This document shows, in pieces, positions 17,235-25,670 of a DNA stretch of 64,000 nt. Below the pieces are notes generated by a model, which was given only the letters and a program-made list of their open reading frames with translations, made no database searches and had not been told where the DNA came from. This DNA comes from Acidobacteriota bacterium (GTDB lineage Bacteria > Acidobacteriota > Vicinamibacteria > Vicinamibacterales > UBA8438). Each line of letters opens with the position of its first letter. Position 1 is the stretch's first letter. The stretch is from assembly GCA_009838525.1 (NCBI GenBank), contig VXRJ01000014.1, forward strand, positions 62,001 through 126,000, read 5' to 3'. Made by a program: the position numbers and the translations under genes.

Positions 17235-18046
17235 CCATCGCACGAACGGTCGAGAAGCGGTTCAAGCAGTTGCGCTCACTCGCCAGCCGCTGGACGAGCC
17301 GGTTTCCCGACGAACGCTTCATCTTCATCAGCGGCTTTCACCACTCGGGGACCACGCTCGTTCAGGAGGTGCTGCGCCAGCAGGGCGCCTTCATGTTCGT
17401 CGATGAACGCGACGACGGCGAACCGGGCCGGCCGCAGGAAACGCACCTCCGCGAACTCCATCGGCTGCGGCGGGAGGCCTGGCAGGGTGGGCACGCTTGG
17501 GCCGCGATGAAGTTCCCGAGCAACACGACGGAGGCCGTCGGGCGGCTGACGCGCGAGCTGCCGCTCCTCGCCCCGCGCTGTGCGCTGGTGCTCTGCTACC
17601 GCGATCCGGCGGCTACGGTGCTGTCGCTCGCCGGCCGCCACGGGTGGGATCCCGATCGCGCGTGGCGCGACGCCGCCGCCCAGCAGGCCGTCGCCGATGC
17701 CTGGCAGGCCTACACGGACGGGCATCGCGGTCGGGTCGTCAGACTCGCGCTGGAGGACTTCACCGCGGATCCCGAGTCCTACGTCCGGGCCATCCTCGGC
17801 CTCCGGATGGATCAAGCTCTTCCTACTGCCATAGGCGACAGAAAACGGGACCAAGGAGAAGAGTTACCAGAACTTCCCGATTCTGCTAGTCATGAGGATC
17901 GTCGCCGTATTCAGACACGCCTACCAATTTATCCGGTCGGACGCGACGACTGGCAAGACACGGCGACCGACGCCGCAGTTCTGGAAGTGCTGCACGCGAT
18001 CCGCGAGCGCTACGGCACCTCGCCCGTCTTCCCGCCGACGAACTAA
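17231..18046 (+). CDS. Sulfotransferase family protein (PAPS-type)
   Basis: GTG at 17231 overlaps the flippase stop; the protein is 271 residues. IFISGFHHSGTTLVQEVL (about residues 32-49) is the 5'-phosphosulfate-binding loop, and LVLCYRDPAATVLSLAG is the 3'-phosphate region with its Arg-Asp-Pro. Such enzymes move sulfate from PAPS to hydroxyl groups of glycans or lipids in the cytoplasm. Coupling to a flippase suggests sulfation of a lipid-linked oligosaccharide before export. The acceptor is unknown. It is convergent with the GT-C gene, and the stop codons overlap. Confidence 0.8.
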   Translation: MTIARTVEKRFKQLRSLASRWTSRFPDERFIFISGFHHSGTTLVQEVLRQQGAFMFVDERDDGEPGRPQETHLRELHRLRREAWQGGHAWAAMKFPSNTTEAVGRLTRELPLLAPRCALVLCYRDPAATVLSLAGRHGWDPDRAWRDAAAQQAVADAWQAYTDGHRGRVVRLALEDFTADPESYVRAILGLRMDQALPTAIGDRKRDQGEELPELPDSASHEDRRRIQTRLPIYPVGRDDWQDTATDAAVLEVLHAIRERYGTSPVFPPTN

Positions 18047-19446
18047 ACTCGGCCGGGCCGGTTGGCCCACAGCCACGCCTCGTGGAGGGCGAGCGCAATC
18101 ACGACGGCGCTGACCGGAATGAAGGGATAGGCATACCGCTCGAGGAAGTGCGTCCCGACGGCGAGGCCGACCGCCGTCCAAGCGACCGGCAACAGCAGGA
18201 AGGCGAGGGTGTACTCACGGCGGCACCAGACCAGGAAGGCGACGAGCCCGGCCCCTGGAAGCCAGAGTCCCCACGTGCCCCGCTGTGCAAACACCGCAGT
18301 CAGGACGAGCTGTTTTGGCCAGTTCTCGACGTAGACTTCGGCCGCAACCGCCCGCAGTGTGTCGTCCTGCCGCGCAAGACCAGCGGTGCGCCAGCCTGGA
18401 TCGAGTTCGTCGGCACGGGCCGCCACCTCCCCTGTACTGTTCCGCACCCGGCGGTAGAAGCCCTCGTCGGCGTCGCGGTCGAACCGGGCGTAGCCGTAGG
18501 TGTCGGGCGTCAGCCATCGCATAGCCGGCTCGCGAAGGGCTGACAGTTGCGGCGGCAGGAACCAGGGGAACGCGCCACGCAGTTCCGACCAGGTCATCAG
18601 GCCGTACTCCGCGCGATGGGCAAGCACCTTGCCACCACCGCCGGAAATGGCGAACGCGCCGTCGTGCGTCCAGTTGCGGACCATCCACGGCAGCGTCACC
18701 GCCCATGCCGCGACGGCCAGCGCGGCAAACGCCGGCGCGGTGGACCGCCGTCGCTCCGGATGCAACCAGACGCCGGCCAACCAGATAAGTGGTACGCCGA
18801 TGAGCGAGTACTGGTAGATCGCGTTCACCAACACGAGCAACCCGAGCGCAACCCCACTCGCCAAGCCGGTCAGGAGGCGCGGTCGGTTCCACGTGCTGGC
18901 CGCCAAAGCGGCATGCGCCAGCAGCAGCAGGCCGGCCAACAGCGTCGGCGTGTCCCGCTGCAGCAGGAGCAGACACAACAGGCCGCCGAGCGCGGCAGGC
19001 GTCAGACGCCCGGTGAACAGGAAGACGGCCAGTAGTGTGGCCCCTACAGTCAATCCGCGAACCGCTGCCGTGACGAAGCGTGCCCGCCATCGCACCCCGC
19101 TTCCGGCAGCGCATGACGCGTCACGAATGCACGGCCACGTGAGACTCGTAAACTCCGGAGCGGAGGCGAGGATCGCCGCGAGGTACGCGGAGTAGCCTGG
19201 AGGTTGCGGCGAGTAGGGCCCCGCGGGGGCGCCGTGCGGACCGTCGGGCTCGATAGGGCCCGGAAACCTGAATTCACCGTGTTGCGCCAGATGGTAAGCC
19301 TGCCGGCCGTGCAACTCCGGATCGGCCACCTGCGGCAACCCGTCCGCGTTGCCCGCGCCGCGCGACGCGATGGCGGCTGTCGCGCCCAGCATCAGCGTCA
19401 GCAATACCAGCAAGAGCCGGGACCTGCGCTGGGCGAATCGATCCAT
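18043..19446 (-). CDS. GT-C type membrane glycosyltransferase-like protein
   Basis: ATG codons at 19449 and 19446 are adjacent; the latter gives 467 residues. The first helix (about residues 9-27) is followed by a loop with ADPELHGRQAYHLAQHGEF (D42, E44) and SPQPPGYSAYLAAIL, a frequent GT-C/GT39 arrangement. Some ten hydrophobic segments follow, with a long loop at about residues 270-370. There is no soluble C-terminal domain. The gene stands alone on the minus strand between the sulfotransferase and the GT2 operon. The donor is probably a polyprenyl-phosphate sugar. Confidence 0.7.
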   Translation of the reverse strand: MDRFAQRRSRLLLVLLTLMLGATAAIASRGAGNADGLPQVADPELHGRQAYHLAQHGEFRFPGPIEPDGPHGAPAGPYSPQPPGYSAYLAAILASAPEFTSLTWPCIRDASCAAGSGVRWRARFVTAAVRGLTVGATLLAVFLFTGRLTPAALGGLLCLLLLQRDTPTLLAGLLLLAHAALAASTWNRPRLLTGLASGVALGLLVLVNAIYQYSLIGVPLIWLAGVWLHPERRRSTAPAFAALAVAAWAVTLPWMVRNWTHDGAFAISGGGGKVLAHRAEYGLMTWSELRGAFPWFLPPQLSALREPAMRWLTPDTYGYARFDRDADEGFYRRVRNSTGEVAARADELDPGWRTAGLARQDDTLRAVAAEVYVENWPKQLVLTAVFAQRGTWGLWLPGAGLVAFLVWCRREYTLAFLLLPVAWTAVGLAVGTHFLERYAYPFIPVSAVVIALALHEAWLWANRPGRV

Positions 19447-19571
19447 CATCGCGAGCCGACGGCAGCGTATCCTATTCCTCCAGATGCTGCGCTGGAGCAC
19501 GATGCACTGGTGGGTGGTCGCAGCCCTGTTTCGGGAGACTTCTGCTTCGGCCTGCCAATGTCATAGGCGTG

Positions 19572-19598
19572 TTGACATACAACCGGTTACCGTATAGA
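19572..19598 (+). promoter_or_regulatory. Likely sigma-70-type promoter of the GT2 / DUF2304 / GMC / SDR operon
   Basis: A perfect TTGACA at 19572-19577 and TATAGA at 19593-19598 are separated by 15 bp. The spacer is short, so activation by a regulator is possible. The GT2 gene starts at 19685, leaving a leader of about 80 bases without recognisable structure. Confidence 0.5.
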
Positions 19599-19684
19599 CG
19601 AGCTTTCTGGAAGCGACGCGAGGTGAGCTCTACGCCCGCGGTCGCCCTCGATGGGCCGTTGGGGTCCTGTGTGATCGGTGCCTG

Positions 19685-20395
19685 ATGACGAGTAGCGCAG
19701 AAGATTCAGTGGAACGGGAGGCGATCTATGTCGTCGTCCCCGCCTACAACGAGGCTGCAATGGTCGGGTCGGTAGTGTTGGCGTTGCGCCAGCGCTACGT
19801 CCATGTTGTGGTGGTCGATGACGGTTCTTCGGACGATACCGCCGGGGTTGCTACCCGGGCCGGCGCGATCACGCTACGGCACTCTATCAATCGCGGCCAG
19901 GGCGCGGCGCTGCAGACGGGTCTTCGCTACAGTCTCCAGTGTGGCGCGCACTGCATCGTTACATTCGACGCCGATGGCCAACATGACCACCGCGACGTCG
20001 AGGCACTGACTCGTCCGATCCTAACGGGCCAGGTAGACGTTGCCCTCGGCTCTCGCTTCGTGGAATCTGGCTCGGCGGAGGGTCTGCCATGGCCCCGGCT
20101 TCTGCTGCTGAAGGCGGCCGTGATGTTCACTCGAGTCGTCTCGCGGGCAAGAGTTACGGACGCCCACAACGGTCTTCGGGCGTTCTCGCGGAGGGCGGCG
20201 GAACGCATCAACCTTACTGTCGATCGCATGGGGCATGCGAGTGAAATCATCGACCAGGTCAGCGATTCGGGATTGCCCTACATGGAGGTGCCGGTACATA
20301 TCCGGTATACCGAGTATTCGCGGCTAAAGGGGCAGACCGAGCTGGGCGCTGTTTCCGTTCTCGCCGGATACCTCCTGGGAAGGTTGCGCCGATGA
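19685..20395 (+). CDS. GT2 glycosyltransferase (polyprenyl-phosphate sugar synthase-like)
   Basis: This 236-residue protein shows YVVVPAYNEAAMV, VVVVDDGSSDDT and the metal site TFDADGQHDHRDV (about residue 100), all family 2 marks, with DAHNGLRAFSRRAAERI on the acceptor side. It is DPM1-like without added membrane helices. It is immediately followed by a DUF2304 gene with ATGA overlap, the standard partnership for this GT2 subgroup. The likely product is a polyprenyl-phosphate sugar used by the GT-C enzymes. ATG start at 19685. Confidence 0.9.
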   Translation: MTSSAEDSVEREAIYVVVPAYNEAAMVGSVVLALRQRYVHVVVVDDGSSDDTAGVATRAGAITLRHSINRGQGAALQTGLRYSLQCGAHCIVTFDADGQHDHRDVEALTRPILTGQVDVALGSRFVESGSAEGLPWPRLLLLKAAVMFTRVVSRARVTDAHNGLRAFSRRAAERINLTVDRMGHASEIIDQVSDSGLPYMEVPVHIRYTEYSRLKGQTELGAVSVLAGYLLGRLRR

Positions 20396-20754
20396 GTGGG
20401 TTTCAAATCGCCGGTCTCATGCTCGCGACAGTCATGGTGACTGTCATCCTGGCCGGCATGTTCCGTCAGCGGCAACAGACGCGCGTGCGGCTTGGCCTGA
20501 TCGTCGTCTGGCTGACCGCGGTGGTCGCTATCCTCTTTCCTGACTTGACGATGAGCGCAGCGAACGCGCTGGGCATCGGTCGTGGGGCCGACCTTCTGCT
20601 CTATGTCGCCCTCTTGGCCGCCCTCGTAGCGCTGTTGGTCATCTACCTTAGATTCGCCGCTCTGGAGAGCCAGATCACGGAACTCGTTCGACATGTCGCG
20701 ATTTCCGAGGCGCGACGCTCTCAACCGAGCGAGCCCGACTCAGGGAGAGAGTAG
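20392..20754 (+). CDS. DUF2304 family small membrane protein
   Basis: This 120-residue protein has three hydrophobic segments (about residues 5-22, 32-50 and 65-85) and a charged C-terminal helix. The arrangement and the overlap with a DPM1-like GT2 gene are typical of DUF2304, thought to be a membrane partner that anchors or assists the GT2 enzyme. Its start shares ATGA with the upstream stop. Its function in isolation is unknown. Confidence 0.85.
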   Translation: MSGFQIAGLMLATVMVTVILAGMFRQRQQTRVRLGLIVVWLTAVVAILFPDLTMSAANALGIGRGADLLLYVALLAALVALLVIYLRFAALESQITELVRHVAISEARRSQPSEPDSGRE

Positions 20755-22384
20755 AGCGTTCGAGTTGTTGTACGTAGTTGGGTCCGGTCCAGCCGGTCTC
20801 TCGTCCGCGCGCGCCCTTCTCGCAAGCGGCCACGAAGTGACGATGCTCGACGCGGGCAAGGAGCTGGAACCCGGCGCCGGTGAAATCGTCCGACGCCTGG
20901 CTGCCTCTGAACCGGACGGCTGGAACACATCGGACATCGAGCATCTGCGAACCGGATCGATGCCGTCGTCACGGGGGATTCCGCTCAAACGCATCTACGG
21001 TTCGGACTTTCCCTATCGACCGGCTGGAATTCACCGTCTGATCGAAGAGTCACCGGAGATCGGAATCCGGCCGTCGTACGCTCGAGGCGGCTTTTCCAAC
21101 GTCTGGGGCGCTGGCGTGCTGCCATACGCGGAGGATGAGCTGGTTGGTTGGCCCTTTTCTCGGACGGGCTTGGCGCCGCACTTCAGGGCCGTACTTGATG
21201 ACATGCCGTTGGCGGGGCGCCGTGACGGTCTGGCGGACGCCTTTCCACTCTATACCGACCGGTTGAGCGTCCTTCGTACGAGCCGGCAGGCGGAACGGTT
21301 CCTCTCGGACCTCGACCATAACTCCACGGAACTCCGGCAACGCGGGTTCACCTTCGGCCGGTCGCGCCTTGGAGTGCGATCACGGGCCATGGGAGATGTC
21401 ACGGATTGCGTCCATTGTGGACTCTGCCTCTACGGCTGCCCGTACGGGCTCATCTACAATTCGGCATCGACGCTCCGCTCGTTGATCCTGGAGGCTCCGA
21501 AGTTCCGTTACGTACCGGGAGTCATCGTTCACCGAGTAAGGCAGGTAGGTGAAACGGTCATCATCGAGGGTGCGGACCTGCAAGGGAGCCGTCGCTCGTT
21601 TGTGGGTTCGCGCGCATTCCTCGCGTGCGGCGCGCTCTCCACGACCCGCATTGTGCTGGAATCACTAGGCGCCTATGGCTCGCCGCTGTCACTCAGAGAC
21701 AGCCAGTACTTTCTGCTGCCACTTCTGCGATACCGGACGGTCCCGGCCGTGGCATCCGAGAAGCTGCACACGCTTTGCCAGGTCTTTCTGCGCCTTCGGC
21801 GGCCCGAGTTGGGGAACCATGCGATTCACTTGTCCGTGTATACGTACAACGACCTCTACCGCGGCGCTCTCGCGGCGCTGTGCGGTTCGGCGGTGGCCAA
21901 CGCCGACCATCTGACGAATCCGCTCTTCGGTCGTCTTCTCGTCGTTCAGGGACATCTCCCCTCCGATCGATCATCAAGTATCGTGGCGAATCTGTTCGCA
22001 CAAAGAAACGGGGAAGCTTCCATTCTCCGGCTCTCGTCGCGTGACACGGATCAGACGAGGCGGACGATCGGGATGGTTCAGAGAGAGCTGTTTCGGGTGC
22101 GTCGCCTTCTTCGTGCAATCCCTCTCCCGCTGATGACCAGAGTGGGGAAGCCAGGAAGTGGATTCTATGCGGGTGGAGGTTTCCCCATGCGGCAAGATCC
22201 CGGTCGTCTCGAAACCGACCCGCTCGGGCGGCCAAAGGGCTTCCAACGGGTACACCTGGTGGATGCCAGTGTGTTTCCGTCAATTGCCGGTACGCCGATC
22301 ACGTTCACGGTGATGGCGAATGCTCACCGAATCGCCTCCGAGACCGCCCGGCTTCTCGATCCGGCGGTCGGTGGCGAGAAATAG
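20693..22384 (+). CDS. GMC-type FAD oxidoreductase with a cysteine-rich insert
   Basis: The FAD-binding start LLYVVGSGPAGLSSARALL is clear. The true start could be ATG at 20693 (overlapping DUF2304) or TTG at 20765 behind a GGGAGAG stretch. DCVHCGLCLYGCPYGL (about residues 238-253) is a multi-Cys motif seen in some GMC alcohol oxidases. The C-terminal RVHLVDASVFPSIAGTPITFTVMANAHRIA follows the GMC ending, but the active-site His region of standard GMC enzymes reads GGGFPMRQ here, so the usual H/N pair is not seen. It probably oxidises or epimerises a sugar or lipid with the SDR encoded next; the substrate is unknown. Confidence 0.8.
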   Translation: MSRFPRRDALNRASPTQGESRAFELLYVVGSGPAGLSSARALLASGHEVTMLDAGKELEPGAGEIVRRLAASEPDGWNTSDIEHLRTGSMPSSRGIPLKRIYGSDFPYRPAGIHRLIEESPEIGIRPSYARGGFSNVWGAGVLPYAEDELVGWPFSRTGLAPHFRAVLDDMPLAGRRDGLADAFPLYTDRLSVLRTSRQAERFLSDLDHNSTELRQRGFTFGRSRLGVRSRAMGDVTDCVHCGLCLYGCPYGLIYNSASTLRSLILEAPKFRYVPGVIVHRVRQVGETVIIEGADLQGSRRSFVGSRAFLACGALSTTRIVLESLGAYGSPLSLRDSQYFLLPLLRYRTVPAVASEKLHTLCQVFLRLRRPELGNHAIHLSVYTYNDLYRGALAALCGSAVANADHLTNPLFGRLLVVQGHLPSDRSSSIVANLFAQRNGEASILRLSSRDTDQTRRTIGMVQRELFRVRRLLRAIPLPLMTRVGKPGSGFYAGGGFPMRQDPGRLETDPLGRPKGFQRVHLVDASVFPSIAGTPITFTVMANAHRIASETARLLDPAVGGEK

Positions 22385-22409
22385 AGGTCGGAATCGAACC
22401 GAATGAGGA

Positions 22410-23300
22410 ATGAGTGAGCCGAGTTCCCGGCGCGTGATCGTCACGGGATCGACCGGTTACGTTGGATCCGCTCTGTCGACCAACCTCCGATCCGCCGGGT
22501 GGCTGGTATGCGAGGCGCGCCGACCTGGCCGACCGAGCGATGAACCGTCGATTCCGTACAGGCTTGATTCGGCGCTTGATCCGGAGTGGTTTCAAGGAGT
22601 GTACGGGTTGGTGCATTGCGCCTACGACTTCACCCTTACCGATCCTGGCGACATCTGGCGGGTGAACGTGGACGGAAGTGTCCGTCTGTTCGAGGTTGCT
22701 GCGTCTGCTGGAGTTTCGAAGAGAATCCTGCTGTCGACCATGAGCGCGTTCGAAGGTTGTCGCTCGGACTACGGTCGCGCGAAGCTGGAGATTGAAACAC
22801 GAACGGCTGCGCTCGGTACAGCGATCATCCGCCCCGGACTCGTATGGGGCGGAGCTGGTGGTGGGTTGTTCGGCGTTCTGGAACGCGTTGCAGGCACCCT
22901 GCCCGTCGTGCCGCTGGTTGCCGCGGACAGGCGAGTCCTGTATCCAGCGCATATCGAGGACCTGAGCGAACTTGTCCGGTCGATCCTGTCCGGCGATATC
23001 GACCATGGGAAAAGACCGATTATCGCGGCGGCGGGCGAACCGATCTCTCTACGGCAGTTGGTCCGTCATCTGGCAGCCCAAGCTGGACGAAACCCGATGG
23101 TTCTTCCCGTTTCCGCCAATGTTGTCGAGTTCAGCCTGAGATGCTGTGAGTGGCTCGGGATGCGACTTCCGTTTCGCAGTGACAGTCTTCGCAGTCTGGT
23201 TGGCCTGGACGCCGACCGGATGTTCATCGGGGCGGCTCTGGAAACACAGCGGTTCCGCCCCCTCTTGACCGCCACGTCTGGTTCGACGGGTAGTTCCTGA
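22410..23300 (+). CDS. NAD-dependent epimerase/dehydratase family (extended SDR) protein
   Basis: This 296-residue protein contains RVIVTGSTGYVGSALS (G-x2-G-x2-G Rossmann loop, residues 8-23), RILLSTMSAFEG (catalytic Ser/Thr region) and SDYGRAKLEIE with the Y-x3-K pair. IIRPGLVWGG is also typical. It lies 25 bp after the GMC gene on the same strand. The pair could perform successive redox steps on a nucleotide sugar or a lipid-linked sugar, as in DprE1/DprE2-type two-step epimerisation; that comparison is speculative. Confidence 0.85.
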   Translation: MSEPSSRRVIVTGSTGYVGSALSTNLRSAGWLVCEARRPGRPSDEPSIPYRLDSALDPEWFQGVYGLVHCAYDFTLTDPGDIWRVNVDGSVRLFEVAASAGVSKRILLSTMSAFEGCRSDYGRAKLEIETRTAALGTAIIRPGLVWGGAGGGLFGVLERVAGTLPVVPLVAADRRVLYPAHIEDLSELVRSILSGDIDHGKRPIIAAAGEPISLRQLVRHLAAQAGRNPMVLPVSANVVEFSLRCCEWLGMRLPFRSDSLRSLVGLDADRMFIGAALETQRFRPLLTATSGSTGSS

Positions 23301-23353
23301 CGTTCACGACGGTTGATGAAAGACGTGGTCGCGGTTGTTTGGCAGTTGCCTCG

Positions 23354-25600
23354 CTATGGTCGCGTCCCATCGCGACGCACAGCTACAAACAACGTGCCCC
23401 TGCTGGTCCTGAGCATTTCGTCGACGGCGTAACCACTGCGCTCCAGTACTTGCGTAACCTCGCGCCACGCAGTGGCTTCTCGATAAGCCACGAACCACAC
23501 GCGGCGACCACTGAATGTCCGAAGGAATCGCTGCACGAGGTGGCCCTTGGGTTCGGCAATGCGGTCCTCCCTTGGCGGCAGGTGCAGAGTATTGGACCGA
23601 TCAATTCTCACCTGCGTCCCATTGACTGCCTGGTCGTCGGCGGCGACTTCGAGCGGCCACTGGCCGTAGAATGCGATCAAGAAACTCGCAGCTCTCGTCA
23701 TGATTACGCCATCGTCCGGCCGCTCGTTCGCGGCAAACGCTTTTACCAAAGGGACGTCGTTCCTCACGTTTTCGCCGTAATCCGAGGTAGGAGACCAAAC
23801 CAGGGCCGCCGTAACCGCCAGGGCCGCGATGGCGAGTCGGAACAGCCGCGTTGCGGGCAGCGCTGCGGTTACCAGGTGAGCGCCACTAGCCAGGCACAGG
23901 ATGCCCACCGGAAACGCGAAAATGTCCGTACGACCGGTGCCCAGTGGGTACACCTCGAACGCGCTCGCCAAGAGAAACGCGGCGTAGAAGCCGACGACGA
24001 TCAGCCCCAGCGTTCGCCAGGAGCGGCGCGCAAACAACCAGAGACATCCCAGCCCGATGAGGGGCAGCCAGAGTTCGGTTTGTCCCATTTCCAGCAGTCG
24101 CTGACCGTTCGTGGTGAGGAAGCCCCCAGCCCCGGATAGAGAGTTCAGCGGCATGAAGCCGTCGGCGAAACTTCCGCGAAGCGTCTCGTTGGTGCGACTT
24201 CGCAGAAGGAAATAGCAGGCGAGCACCGCGAGATCATAGGTTGCAGTGGCACCCAGAATACGTACCGCTCGCGAACGATCGAGACGCCAGTCACGGATGG
24301 CGTGCAGGGCGCCCACATGCATGATCGAAAAGGTGATGAAAACCGACGGCACCGAAAAGAGCGGGGCGATGCCGCCGGCAAGTGCGACCTTGGCGAACCG
24401 CCCCGGATCGACACGCGACGTGTCGGCGAAGAGCATCACCGCCGCCAGCAGAAAGAGGGCGGTCACGAGAAAATCGAAGGAATACGCGTGAACGGTCATG
24501 CTGTACGTCGCCAACAATGGATTCAGCGCCGCCAGGCCAGCCGCCACCAGGCTCAAGTTGCGGTCCTTGGTCAGGTTCCGTACTGCTAGCGCCATGACCG
24601 GAACGGAGGCGATGGCGCAACCCAGGGGCAGGACCTGAAGCGACCATTCCGGATCCGGGAACAACTCGTAGAACCCGCTCCAGATGACGAAGAGCCCCGG
24701 CGCCACCGGGATTGGCGCCGTCAACATGCTCCACAGGTCGGAGCGTATGATGGTGGCGTAGACCAAGTCGTCGCCGCTTAGCGATCCGGGGTTCCAGCCG
24801 GGCAGGCGGCCAAACATCCCGCCGAGCGTGATGATGGCAACTCCAATGCCAGTCGCCACGCTGGCTACCGGCTGCCAGTAGCCTTCATGGGTAAGGGCGT
24901 AAGCCTCAAGATCGGCGCGGAACTTCGAGATGCGGCGCATCGCGAAGGCGGCGCCGAGAAAGGCAGGCGCGATCCAGACGAAGAGCACAAGTCGTTCGAA
25001 CCACACGGCGCGCCAGGCTGATCTGACGTCGTCCAATGTGGGCCGACCCGGGAATAGATAGTGGGGAGGCAGGGGTCCTTCCGGACCGCCGAAGAAGGAG
25101 TCCGGCAACGAATACGCCAAGCGCATATCAGCTCGGCCGCCGTACTGTTCGTATTCAACGACGAGATGGTGGGCGCCTGCCTCCAGCGACAGGGAACGCA
25201 CCTGGGTACGCATCTCGGCCGGCGCTCTGCGTCGCATTACGAGTTCGCCGTCCACCCAGACATCGAGACGGTCGTCACCACTCCCATGCAGGTTGATTGT
25301 GGTCGGCTCCGGCAGGTACCAATACCCCTGCCAACGGACGCTGAAGAAACGCCAGGGGAGATCCGGACTGTCTCCAAGGAAGTCGAGCGTGACGGTGTCG
25401 CTGACATTGTCGAGGATGGGTCTTCCCTGGAACCCGACCTGCGAATACACCGTGCGATGAAGGCCGTTACGCTCCAGAACCGGCGCGCTCACCGTGAGGA
25501 AGGTCGCGGTGGCGGAGATGGCCGTGGCGGCGTAGCCGACCGCGACAAGAACCCCGTTACGCCGGAGGAACGGGATACGGAGCATGCCCGACAGAGACAT
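23354..25600 (-). CDS. PA14-like domain fused to GT-C type membrane protein
   Basis: This 748-residue protein has an N-terminal helix (about 14-36). A periplasmic domain at about 48-170 contains FFSVRWQGYWYLPEPTTI, GSGDDRLDVWVDGELV and GAHHLVVEYEQYGG, the PA14 carbohydrate-binding pattern. A second membrane part with about eleven helices starts near 205; SLSGDDLVYATIIRS (residues ~280-295) supplies the acidic loop. A C-terminal soluble tail follows. A homologous gene lies divergently 70 bp away (25671). The fusion suggests a transferase that binds its glycan acceptor. Confidence 0.78.
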   Translation of the reverse strand: MSLSGMLRIPFLRRNGVLVAVGYAATAISATATFLTVSAPVLERNGLHRTVYSQVGFQGRPILDNVSDTVTLDFLGDSPDLPWRFFSVRWQGYWYLPEPTTINLHGSGDDRLDVWVDGELVMRRRAPAEMRTQVRSLSLEAGAHHLVVEYEQYGGRADMRLAYSLPDSFFGGPEGPLPPHYLFPGRPTLDDVRSAWRAVWFERLVLFVWIAPAFLGAAFAMRRISKFRADLEAYALTHEGYWQPVASVATGIGVAIITLGGMFGRLPGWNPGSLSGDDLVYATIIRSDLWSMLTAPIPVAPGLFVIWSGFYELFPDPEWSLQVLPLGCAIASVPVMALAVRNLTKDRNLSLVAAGLAALNPLLATYSMTVHAYSFDFLVTALFLLAAVMLFADTSRVDPGRFAKVALAGGIAPLFSVPSVFITFSIMHVGALHAIRDWRLDRSRAVRILGATATYDLAVLACYFLLRSRTNETLRGSFADGFMPLNSLSGAGGFLTTNGQRLLEMGQTELWLPLIGLGCLWLFARRSWRTLGLIVVGFYAAFLLASAFEVYPLGTGRTDIFAFPVGILCLASGAHLVTAALPATRLFRLAIAALAVTAALVWSPTSDYGENVRNDVPLVKAFAANERPDDGVIMTRAASFLIAFYGQWPLEVAADDQAVNGTQVRIDRSNTLHLPPREDRIAEPKGHLVQRFLRTFSGRRVWFVAYREATAWREVTQVLERSGYAVDEMLRTSRGTLFVAVRRDGTRP

Positions 25601-25670
25601 CTACTAGATTAGACTCCTATCGCCGCCGTCATCAAATCGCTCCAACGACTCCCAGAGTATTCTGTTCCGA

